A DNA stretch of 64,000 bases from contig CADAJF010000010.1 in the NCBI GenBank assembly GCA_902788175.1, forward strand, positions 1 through 64,000. The letters are read 5' to 3'. Under the pieces are notes generated by a model. The model had not been told where the DNA came from and did no database searches. It saw only the letters and a list, made by a program, of their open reading frames with translations. The first letter of the stretch is position 1. Each line of letters starts with the position of its first letter. This DNA is from an uncultured Bacteroidia bacterium. GTDB lineage: Bacteria; Bacteroidota; Bacteroidia; Bacteroidales; UBA932. This document shows, one piece after another, positions 42,964-50,833 of the stretch. The translations under genes and the position numbers were made by a program.

Positions 42964-43995
42964 ATGAAAAGAATCATTTTTCCCGTCCTGCTTTCTCTCC
43001 TGCTCGCCGTGGTGTCCTGCGAAAAGAAGGACAACGCCCCCCGGCTGGTCATCATCACTTTCGACGGCCTGCGCTGGGTCGAACTGTTCGGCGGGGCGGA
43101 CTCCACGCTGACCGACCGGACCGAGCCGCGTGACTCCATTTTCCCCTTTATCTGGTCCTATGTGCCGGAACATGGTTACCTGCTCGGAAACCGTCTTCTC
43201 GGCAGCAAAGTGGACATGAGCAACCGCTTCTGGTTCTCTTATCCCGGATATAGCGAGATTTTCTGCGGCTATGCCGATGACGGGCGGATCACCAGCAATG
43301 ATGCGGTCCCGAATCCCAATACAAGCGTCCTGGAGGTGGCCGGCCGCGATCCCCGCTATGCCGGGCGTGTCATGGTGTATGCTTCCTGGAGGCAGGTTAA
43401 GCATGCCGTCGGCTGCGAAAGGGGCGTCATCCCCGGCAGTTCGGCCTACGATCCGGGCCTGTCCGACACCGAATTTACCCGGCTGCTGGATAAGATGCAG
43501 GAAGGGATGCCGCGCATCTGGGGCGGCGAGCGCTTCGATGCCTTTACCTATGCCTATGCGCTGGAATCCCTGCGCAAGGACCATCCCAAAGTCCTGTACG
43601 TCTCCCTCGGCGAGACGGATGAATGGGCGCATGCCAGGCGTTATGACCGTTATCTGTCCTCGGCTCGGGCGACGGACGCTTTCATCCGCGGCATCGTGGA
43701 AACCTGCGAGGCGGATCCCTTCTACAAAGGCAGGACCACTTATCTGGTGACGACGGACCATGGACGGGGATATGGAAACGATTTCCCGCTTCACGGTGAC
43801 GGCTCTCCCGGATCCGGAGAGACGTTTTTCCTGGCCTTCGGCCGGGGGATTCCCGTGCTGGGCGAGGTTTCGGACGCCCCGGACTACAAGAACCGGCAGA
43901 TTGCCGCCACCATCGCCGAAATCCTGGACATTGACTTTGTCCCGGACAACGGTATCCGGCAGGAGGCCATCCATCCTGAAAGACCCATCGAATAA
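42964..43995 (+). CDS. Alkaline-phosphatase-superfamily lipoprotein, copy 2
   Basis: A 343-residue lipoprotein (LSLLLAVVSCEKKDN) closely similar to copy 1 throughout: VIITFDGLRWVELFGGAD, WFSYPGYSEIFCG, ETDEWAHARRYDRYL, TTDHGRG and LHGDGSPGSGETF. Copy 1 has about 16 extra residues after the first motif. Both keep all expected metal ligands, so both are probably active, perhaps on different phosphoesters. The GH92 gene follows after 9 nt. Confidence 0.78.
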   Translation: MKRIIFPVLLSLLLAVVSCEKKDNAPRLVIITFDGLRWVELFGGADSTLTDRTEPRDSIFPFIWSYVPEHGYLLGNRLLGSKVDMSNRFWFSYPGYSEIFCGYADDGRITSNDAVPNPNTSVLEVAGRDPRYAGRVMVYASWRQVKHAVGCERGVIPGSSAYDPGLSDTEFTRLLDKMQEGMPRIWGGERFDAFTYAYALESLRKDHPKVLYVSLGETDEWAHARRYDRYLSSARATDAFIRGIVETCEADPFYKGRTTYLVTTDHGRGYGNDFPLHGDGSPGSGETFFLAFGRGIPVLGEVSDAPDYKNRQIAATIAEILDIDFVPDNGIRQEAIHPERPIE

Positions 43996-44004
43996 TAATA
44001 CCGC

Positions 44005-46221
44005 ATGCGAAAATTCTTTCTCTTCTCCATTCTTTTGGCCGCGGTGACGGCCTGTACCGGGGTTGTCCCGCAGGAAAACATTGTCAATCAAGTTGATCCG
44101 CGTATTGGAAGCGGTGGTCACGGACATGTGTTTGTCGGGGCGGGCGTGCCCTTCGGCATGGTCCAACTCGGGCCGACCAGCATTCCGCAGGCCTGGGACT
44201 GGTGCTCCGGCTACCACAGTTCCGACTCGACCGTCATCGGCTTCAGCCACACTCACTTGAGCGGCACCGGTATCGGCGACCTGTGCGATATAAACGTCAT
44301 GCCTGTCGTGGGGAAGGGCCTGGTCTACGCCCGTGGCACCGAAACCGAGCCCGGCAGCGGTCTGTGGTCATATGCCGACCGTAGCAGGGAAGTCGTCGAG
44401 CCGGGATATTACAGCGTACCCCTGCTCCGATACGGGGTTACGGCGGAGCTTACAGCCACCGAACGCGTTGGTATGCACCGATATACGTTCCCGCAGAGCG
44501 ACGAGTCTGCGCTGGTTTTCGACCTCGACAACGGTGGCAATTTCGAAAGCCCGTTCGATACAGGGATCGAGGTGCTGGACAGCTGCACTGTCCGCGGATG
44601 GCGCCATTCCAGCGGCTGGGCGAAGAACCAGAAGCTGTTTTTCTATGCAAAATTCTCAAAGCCATTTATTTACACCGCTGTTCCGTCGGGACGTGCCACC
44701 GGCTTGACGGGCTACGGTCGCTTCTCCTTCCGTACCTCCGAAGGGGAGCAGGTCCTCCTTAAGGTCGCCCTTTCGTCCACCGGTGTGGCTGGGGCGCAGA
44801 AGGCGATGGAGGCGGAACTTCCCGGCTGGGATTTCGATGCCACCCGCGCCGCTGCCCGTGACAGTTGGAACAAGGCTCTGTCGGTCGTGAAGATAGAGTC
44901 GTCCGACACGGAGGTCCGCAAGATATTCTACACGGCGCTGTACCATACGATGATAGCTCCGTCGCTGTTCTGCGATGTCGACGGGACGTACCGTGGTGCC
45001 GACGATGCGGTCCATCCCGGCCCGGGCTACCGCACGGCTACAACCTTCTCGCTTTGGGATACTTACAGGGCCGCCCAGCCCCTCTACAGCATCATCCTGC
45101 CCGATCGCCGGGCCGATTTCATCAACACGATGCTGGCGATTTTCGACGAGCAGGGCAAGCTTCCCGTCTGGCACCTGATGGCCAATGAGACCGACTGCAT
45201 GGTTGGAAATCCCGGTGTCATCGCCGTGGCGGAGGCTATCGTCAAGGGCTATCCCGGTTTCGACCGCGAGCGGGCCTACCGTGCCTGCAAGGCTTCCGTG
45301 ATGCTCGATGAGCGCGGGCAGGACCTTCGCAAGCAGTATGGCTACATCCCCTGCGACCTTTGTCCGGAGGCATGTGCCAAGGATATGGAATATGCCATCG
45401 CAGATGCTGCCGTAGCGGAAGCCGCGCGTGTCCTCGGCCACGATGAAGATGCCGCCTTCTTTACGGAACGCAGCCACAGCTGGCGCAATTTCTTCGATCC
45501 GGAGACCGGTTTCGTGCGCGGACGCACCTCCGACGGGGGATGGCGCACGCCGTTCAACCCCTTCTACGCGCCCCACAGGGCCAATGACTATTGCGAGGGC
45601 AACGCCTGGCAATACACCTGGCTTGCGCCTCACGACCTGCAGGGCCTGATCGATTGTTTCGGCAGCCGCGAGGCTATGATATCACGTCTGGATTCGCTGT
45701 TCACCGCCTCATCTGCGCTTGGAGCCGAGGCTTCTCCTGACATGTCAGGCCTCATCGGCCAGTATGTCCATGGAAACGAGCCCAGCCACCATATCGTCTA
45801 TCTCTACACCATGGCAGGCGAGCCCTGGAAGACGGCGGACAAGGTGCGCCAGATCCTTTCGGAGCAGTACAGTGCAGGCCCTGACGGCCTTTCAGGCAAT
45901 GAGGATGTGGGGCAGATGTCGGCATGGTACATCCTTTCGGCACTTGGCTTCTATCAGGTTGAACCGGCCTCCACCCGCTACTGGTTCGGCTCGCCCATCG
46001 TCGACAAGGCCACCATCGCCGTCGGCGGCGGCAAGACCTTCACGGTCGAGGCCCTGGGCAACAGCCCGGCCAACCGCTACATTCAGGAAGTCCGGCTCAA
46101 CGGCAAGCCCTGGGACCGCCCGTATATCGATTTCGAAGATATCCGCTCCGGAGCAAGCCTGACTTTCCGGATGGGTCCTGAACCGGCCCTCTGGTACGAA
46201 TGGGACAAGTCTTTCCAATAA
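44005..46221 (+). CDS. GH92 exo-alpha-mannosidase lipoprotein
   Basis: A 738-residue lipoprotein (SILLAAVTACTGVV). It has the GH92 set: VDPRIGSGGHGHVFVGAGVPFGMVQLGP at the N-terminus, FSHTHLSGTG, the (alpha/alpha)6 part with LPVWHLMANETDCMVGN, and the catalytic C-terminal GNEPSHHIVYLY and GLSGNEDVGQMSAWYI. GH92 enzymes are calcium-dependent exo-alpha-mannosidases, mostly alpha-1,2 but with several linkages known. It points to alpha-mannose in the target glycan. Linkage cannot be read here. Confidence 0.94.
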   Translation: MRKFFLFSILLAAVTACTGVVPQENIVNQVDPRIGSGGHGHVFVGAGVPFGMVQLGPTSIPQAWDWCSGYHSSDSTVIGFSHTHLSGTGIGDLCDINVMPVVGKGLVYARGTETEPGSGLWSYADRSREVVEPGYYSVPLLRYGVTAELTATERVGMHRYTFPQSDESALVFDLDNGGNFESPFDTGIEVLDSCTVRGWRHSSGWAKNQKLFFYAKFSKPFIYTAVPSGRATGLTGYGRFSFRTSEGEQVLLKVALSSTGVAGAQKAMEAELPGWDFDATRAAARDSWNKALSVVKIESSDTEVRKIFYTALYHTMIAPSLFCDVDGTYRGADDAVHPGPGYRTATTFSLWDTYRAAQPLYSIILPDRRADFINTMLAIFDEQGKLPVWHLMANETDCMVGNPGVIAVAEAIVKGYPGFDRERAYRACKASVMLDERGQDLRKQYGYIPCDLCPEACAKDMEYAIADAAVAEAARVLGHDEDAAFFTERSHSWRNFFDPETGFVRGRTSDGGWRTPFNPFYAPHRANDYCEGNAWQYTWLAPHDLQGLIDCFGSREAMISRLDSLFTASSALGAEASPDMSGLIGQYVHGNEPSHHIVYLYTMAGEPWKTADKVRQILSEQYSAGPDGLSGNEDVGQMSAWYILSALGFYQVEPASTRYWFGSPIVDKATIAVGGGKTFTVEALGNSPANRYIQEVRLNGKPWDRPYIDFEDIRSGASLTFRMGPEPALWYEWDKSFQ

Positions 46222-46232
46222 CGAAAGCCGCC

Positions 46233-47462
46233 ATGAAAAGAGTTTTGACCTGTGCCTTGCTCCTGTGTCTGGCGCTGCTCTGCCAGGCAAAGGGGAAGAA
46301 AGCCGTTTTCATCATTATCGACGGCGTCCCCGCCGACATGGTGGAGCGTCTTGACCTGCCCGTCCTGCGGGAAATCGCCGCACAGGGGGCCTACGCCCGC
46401 ATCTTTGTCGGCGGCACCCGCGGGGATTATGACGAAACGCCGACCATTTCCGCGGTGGGTTATACCGACCTGCTGACGGCAACCTGGGTCAACAAGCACA
46501 ATGTCTGGGGCAACCACGATCTTCACCCGAACTACAATTACTGGACGATCTTCCGGATTGCCAGGGAGCAGAAGAAGTCCTTTACCACCGGTCTGTTTTC
46601 CAGTTGGACCGACAACCGTACGGTCCTGGTCGGCGAGGGGAAGCCGGAGACGGGTAACCTGCGGCTGGACTATGTCCGGGACGGCTATGACCTGGACCGG
46701 GAGGCTTTCCCCCGGAAGCCGGACGACCTGCATATCTTTGATATCGACGAGCATGTATCCCGGGAGGCGGCTTCGTGCATCCGGACGGATGCCCCGGACT
46801 TGAGCTGGGTCTATCTCTGGTACACCGACGATGCCGGGCATCACTATGGAAACGGCGACGTTTTCGACCATGCGGTTGAAATGGCGGACAAGCAGATCGG
46901 CCGCGTCTGGGAAGCCGTCAAGTACCGCCGGGACCATTTTGGCGAGGACTGGATGGTGGTTGTGACCACGGACCAAGGCCGTACCGACAACGGCCTCTAC
47001 CATGGCGCCCAGAGTGACCGCGAGCGGACGACCTGGGTGGTTACCAACCGGAAGGTGAACGAGCGGCTCCTCGGCGGAGGCGGCGCCATTGTGGACATCG
47101 CGCCGTCCATCTGCCGCTTCATGGGATTTGAAATACCCCGCGACCGGCGCTGGGAGCAGGATGGGACGCCCTTCATCGGGAAAGTCGACATCCTGGATCT
47201 GACAACGGAACCGGCCGGAGACAAGCAGGTGACTCTCCACTGGAAAAGCGTCCGGAACCAGGCCCGGGTGCGGGTCTGGGCTTCGCTCAGCAATCATTTC
47301 AAGGAGGGCGGAAAAGACGTGTGGGTTCCCGTCGGCATCGTCCGGGCCGGAGCGGAGTCTTTCACGGTCGATCTGTCCCGTCTCCCGGAATCATCTTTCT
47401 GCAAATTCGTCCTCGAGGCTCCGCACAACCACATCGGTCGCTGGTACCTTCCGGCACAGTAG
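46233..47462 (+). CDS. Nucleotide-pyrophosphatase/phosphodiesterase-like secreted enzyme
   Basis: A 409-residue protein with signal peptide MKRVLTCALLLCLALLCQA, then the NPP/type I phosphodiesterase fold: VFIIIDGVPADM (metal Asp), DETPTISAVGYTDLL (Thr/Ser nucleophile), WYTDDAGHHYG (Asp and His), TTDQGRTD, and GLYHGAQ (His). The fifth motif is usually S/T-D-H-G; here the His is Gln, so one metal site may be altered. A C-terminal beta domain (KQVTLHWKSVRNQARVRVW) ends the protein. The ATG at 46233 is preferred over 46200 since it opens the signal peptide. Last gene of the PUL. Confidence 0.78.
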   Translation: MKRVLTCALLLCLALLCQAKGKKAVFIIIDGVPADMVERLDLPVLREIAAQGAYARIFVGGTRGDYDETPTISAVGYTDLLTATWVNKHNVWGNHDLHPNYNYWTIFRIAREQKKSFTTGLFSSWTDNRTVLVGEGKPETGNLRLDYVRDGYDLDREAFPRKPDDLHIFDIDEHVSREAASCIRTDAPDLSWVYLWYTDDAGHHYGNGDVFDHAVEMADKQIGRVWEAVKYRRDHFGEDWMVVVTTDQGRTDNGLYHGAQSDRERTTWVVTNRKVNERLLGGGGAIVDIAPSICRFMGFEIPRDRRWEQDGTPFIGKVDILDLTTEPAGDKQVTLHWKSVRNQARVRVWASLSNHFKEGGKDVWVPVGIVRAGAESFTVDLSRLPESSFCKFVLEAPHNHIGRWYLPAQ

Positions 47463-47940
47463 TTCCGAAACGGCGGTCCGCCCCGTTCCGTATTCATACG
47501 GTGCGGGGCGGACTGTCTGCGTTGCGCCGCAGACTCGCCGTGCGTTGCCGCCAGCCGTGGCTCTCAGAGCCTTATTTCCGCCACTTGACCGCACGGCATG
47601 CGCCATTATTTTCTTCTGCCTCACCGTCGCCGTCTGCAGGAACGACGACACGGCCTTGATGTCTGCGTTGGAACGCGACCGAATCTCTCGTACTTTTTCT
47701 AATGAAAGCCCCATCGTCTCCGCTACAGTTTGCATACGGATGCCCGATTCAATCGCTCGGATAACCTTGATTTTCACTAGAGTACTCACGACTCTCTTTA
47801 AATCTGGCATCATCCTTTCGGTTTATGTCCAAGTTTTTCGGGGCACCCCAAAGGTTAAATATCTTTCTTTGACCTACAGTTTTACTTCTTTTTAGCCATT
47901 GTATTTTGAATAGGAATATAGTGCCTCAACTCCCAAATTC
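47463..47940. other. Intergenic remnant zone at the PUL's right edge
   Basis: The stretch holds the hairpin above and one weak minus-strand reading frame (47813 down to about 47600) with a good AAAGG ribosome site and an HTH-like segment VAETMGLSLEKVREIRSRS. Beyond that the frame runs through the hairpin and into the PUL gene's antisense strand, so the reading frame is probably a gene remnant. No other gene is visible. Confidence 0.4.
47476..47513 (+). terminator. Long hairpin behind the PUL
   Basis: GTCCGCCCCG and CGGGGCGGAC enclose a second stem CCGTAT/ATACGG. It starts 14 nt after the last PUL stop codon. No T run follows, so it may act as a factor-dependent terminator or mRNA end. Confidence 0.65.
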
Positions 47941-47990
47941 TTTCTAAATCCTTAAGAAATTGGTTCGATAATAGTTTCTCTAGCGCTACC
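47941..47990 (+). repeat. Diverged third copy of the tRNA-Arg 3' end
   Basis: TTTCTAAATCCTTAAGAAAT, TGGTTCGAT and GCGCTACC line up in order with the anticodon arm, T-arm and acceptor end of tRNA-Arg(CCU), with small gaps. It is followed by CGAAGCGGAATT, as the 26137-26188 copy is followed by CGAAGTGGAATT. It probably marks the far end of the older, 21.8 kb insert. Confidence 0.6.
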
Positions 47991-48034
47991 GAAGCGGAAT
48001 TATCTGAAAAATCAGATAGTTCCGCTTTCGTTTT
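47990..48034 (+). terminator. Terminator hairpin behind the diverged tRNA end
   Basis: CGAAGCGGAATTATCTGA pairs with TCAGATAGTTCCGCTTTCG (one mismatch, one bulge) around AAAA, and TTTTG follows. Likely the original terminator of the tRNA-Arg gene. Confidence 0.8.
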
Positions 48035-48061
48035 GCCTTAGGATTTTTGTGTAAAATAAGG

Positions 48062-48069
48062 TATCTTTG
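48062..48069 (+). promoter_or_regulatory. -7 box TATCTTTG for the histidine phosphatase gene
   Basis: A perfect TAnnTTTG box 20 nt before the ATG at 48090. Confidence 0.65.
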
Positions 48070-48089
48070 CTATCATTTATGGTTTAAAG

Positions 48090-49385
48090 ATGAATCTTAA
48101 ATACGTAATTTTTTACTTCATCGGCCTGCTGGCTTTAGTAGCATTTGCCTGCCGTCCGGCCAATGTCCCGGAACCGCAGACAGAATGGATATCCAGAGCC
48201 GACGGGTTCCAGCAGAATTATACCCTGGATCAGATGGTGGTCCTGAGCCGCCACAACATCCGCTCCCCGCTTGTGAGCAAGAACTCGGTTCTTACCAGGC
48301 TTACCAACAGCAATTACCAGTGGTTTCAGTGGGAAGGACAACCCAGTCACCTCACTGCCAAAGGCGGCAGACTGGAGGAAAAAATGGGCATATTCTTTAG
48401 AGAATGGCTTCAGAAAAAGGATTTCATATCCAGGTATTCTCCAAGCAGCGGGTCCTTCCGTTTCTATGCGAATGCAAAACAGCGCTGCCAGACAACGGCC
48501 AGGAGTTTTGCCGATGCCCTTCTTCCCGGCCTCGATGCCAAGGTGGAGATGAATGTAGAGTACGACACGATGGACCCCGTATTCAATCCCCGGATTACCA
48601 AGTTGTCTGACTCTTTTGTTGCCAAGGCCCTGAGCGAGATTGCCGAGAGATTCGGGGACCTGAACACACCCATTGCCAGCTCTTTTGCCCTGTTGGAGCG
48701 CGTCATCGACATTAGCAGTTCCCCGGCATATCCGGACACCACTTCTTTCAGCCAGTTCCCGTCGGCGGTTTCCTTCAAAATGAACGCCGAGCCTTCTATG
48801 ACCGGAGGCCTGAAGATGGCCTGCACGGTATCTGACGCCCTCTCCCTTCAGTATTACGAGGAAACCGACGATTACAAAGCTTCGTTCGGCCACAGCCTCA
48901 CTTTCGGCGACTGGGTTCAGATTTCATCCGTGAAGGAGTGGTATGGAGACGTCCTTTTCACCGCACCTTCCGTATCGGTTAACGTTGCGCATCCCCTTCT
49001 GCAGGAAATCCTCAGCGAGATGCAGAACGAAAATCGCATCTTCACTTTGCTTTGTGGTCACGACTCCAATGTGGGAAGCGTCCTTGCGGCACTTGAAGCG
49101 GAAGAGGTGGACCTTCCCGGTTCCATCGAGAAGCGTACGCCAATCGGCTGCAAGCTGGTATTCGAAACCTTCACCGGCAAAGACGGCATCAAGTATGCAG
49201 AGATTCTGCTGGTCTATGCAACGGCGTCCCAACTTCGCTCCGAGGCATCTCTCTCCTATTCCAACCCTCCCACTGGAGTGAGAATCCCGCTTAAAGGGCT
49301 CAAGGCCAATGCCGATGGTTTGTACCGCCTCTCCGACGTGTACGGGCGTCTGTCCCGGGCTATCAACGCATATGACACCCTTTAA
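48090..49385 (+). CDS. Histidine acid phosphatase (phytase/MINPP-like) lipoprotein
   Basis: A 431-residue lipoprotein (LVAFACRPANVPEP; Cys21). VVLSRHNIRSP (54-60) is the RHGxRxP active-site motif in the RHN form seen in Bacteroidetes, and LLCGHDSNVGSVL is the HD motif that donates a proton. The branch includes phytases, MINPP and glucose-1-phosphatase. It could release phosphate from inositol phosphates or sugar phosphates in the periplasm. It lies just outside the island's right edge with its own promoter. Confidence 0.87.
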   Translation: MNLKYVIFYFIGLLALVAFACRPANVPEPQTEWISRADGFQQNYTLDQMVVLSRHNIRSPLVSKNSVLTRLTNSNYQWFQWEGQPSHLTAKGGRLEEKMGIFFREWLQKKDFISRYSPSSGSFRFYANAKQRCQTTARSFADALLPGLDAKVEMNVEYDTMDPVFNPRITKLSDSFVAKALSEIAERFGDLNTPIASSFALLERVIDISSSPAYPDTTSFSQFPSAVSFKMNAEPSMTGGLKMACTVSDALSLQYYEETDDYKASFGHSLTFGDWVQISSVKEWYGDVLFTAPSVSVNVAHPLLQEILSEMQNENRIFTLLCGHDSNVGSVLAALEAEEVDLPGSIEKRTPIGCKLVFETFTGKDGIKYAEILLVYATASQLRSEASLSYSNPPTGVRIPLKGLKANADGLYRLSDVYGRLSRAINAYDTL

Positions 49386-49551
49386 AGGGCATTGCCAGGG
49401 CGGCGAAAGCGCTACTTTTTCCTTTTCTTCTGGAGGCCCATTTTCCTGAAGCATCTTCCCAAAGAAGAGTCCTGGAACCGTAGCCGGCAAATAACGCCAA
49501 AAGTGCTGGCGGGGACTTCTGCGCGACTCGATTACCCACAGATGCGGTCCA

Positions 49552-50820
49552 CTATAGCTCCGAGGCGTGGCTGAGGAGGTAGTTCTCTGCTTCTACGTTC
49601 CATAAGCCATTGTGTTCCTTGCAGATACGGTCCAGCGTGTCATACACGGGATTTCCCATTTTGCCGAAGTCGGCGATGGCCGTGAGGGGCATCTCGATGT
49701 GCGTGTAAATCAGTTTCTTGCCGCCGGGGATGGATGGAAGGTTGAGGGTGGTTTCGATAACGGCGTTCAGGCCGCCCACGTGGGTAACCAGCCCGGCCGG
49801 ATCCATTCCCTTGCCCATGTAGTGGAGCGCTTCCTTCATGTCGTCGGTGTTGCCGCCGGAGGTGCCCACCACGTGGGTGGAAGCGTAATGCACGTTGTAA
49901 AAGTTGAGCGGAGCCTTGAAATCGGACCGTCCGGGGCCGGAGAAGAAGTTGAGGCAACCGTCGAAGGCCAGAATGTCATCGGCCTGGGTTACCACGGCGG
50001 GAACTGGTGCCATCACCACTACTTCGTCGTAGCCGCTGCCGCCGGAGATTTCCCGTAGCAGGGCGGCCGGATCCTCCACCTCACCGGTGTTCACATACCG
50101 CAGGTCTATGCCACGGGAAGCGGCGAACTCCTTGGTGTAGAGACAGGCAGCCCGGTCCAAGCGGGCCTGGTCAATGTCCGTGACCACAAAGAGGCCGGGA
50201 CGCCTGTCTTCCCGGTGCAGCACATAGTTGATGCAGGCAAGTCCCATGGGCCCCACACCGGCCAGAAGGGCCATCTTGCCCCCGTCCTTGATATCCATCG
50301 AATGCACATAGCTGCCGGGGGTAGTGTGGTAGCAGGCGTGCATGGCGCCAATCACGCAGGAAAGGGGCTCGCTCAGGGCAGCCGGGTAAAAGCCTTCTCC
50401 CCGATAGGGCAGCAGGCAGCCCTGCTCCATCACCTCTGCAGGAATCACCACATAGGTGGCATCTCCGCCTATGTACCGGTAAGAATAGCCGGGAGCGGAA
50501 AGCACTCCCACAGGGCCGCCCTCATAGGAAAGAGCCGGCTGGATGGAGAATTTGTCGCCTTTTTTGAACTGCTCCTGCCACCGGGCGCCCACTTCCAGGA
50601 TTTCCCCGGCAAACTCATGGCCGATGATGACAGGGTTCCGGTCCACGTCGTCGGGCACCCGCTTGTGTTCGGGGCCCTGGTGGGCGGCCTTGTAAGAGGA
50701 CATGCATATACTGTCGCTCACTACCTTGGCCAGAATCTGGTCTTGCTGAATCTGCGGAAGTTCAAACTCTTCCAGCCTTAAGTCGTCTTTTCCATAAAGA
50801 CGTACAGCCTTGGTTTTCAT
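49552..50820 (-). CDS. Zinc-binding alcohol dehydrogenase (sorbose-1-phosphate reductase-like)
   Basis: A 422-residue MDR-type dehydrogenase: GHEFAGEILEVG for the zinc-binding part, SEPLSCVIGAMHA, then the Rossmann motif LLAGVGPMGLACINYV and VVTDIDQARLDRA. The closest type I know is the SorE-like sugar-phosphate reductase group. As the last gene of the rhamnose operon it probably handles L-lactaldehyde or a related product of rhamnulose-1-phosphate cleavage. That role is inferred from position. Confidence 0.78.
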   Translation of the reverse strand: MKTKAVRLYGKDDLRLEEFELPQIQQDQILAKVVSDSICMSSYKAAHQGPEHKRVPDDVDRNPVIIGHEFAGEILEVGARWQEQFKKGDKFSIQPALSYEGGPVGVLSAPGYSYRYIGGDATYVVIPAEVMEQGCLLPYRGEGFYPAALSEPLSCVIGAMHACYHTTPGSYVHSMDIKDGGKMALLAGVGPMGLACINYVLHREDRRPGLFVVTDIDQARLDRAACLYTKEFAASRGIDLRYVNTGEVEDPAALLREISGGSGYDEVVVMAPVPAVVTQADDILAFDGCLNFFSGPGRSDFKAPLNFYNVHYASTHVVGTSGGNTDDMKEALHYMGKGMDPAGLVTHVGGLNAVIETTLNLPSIPGGKKLIYTHIEMPLTAIADFGKMGNPVYDTLDRICKEHNGLWNVEAENYLLSHASEL

Positions 50821-50833
50821 AAGCTTATCATGA

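Noticed and set aside
47391..47813. Full 140-residue minus-strand gene
   Set aside because: Its second half is antisense to the PUL's last gene and to the terminator hairpin; at most the first 70 residues could be a gene remnant.
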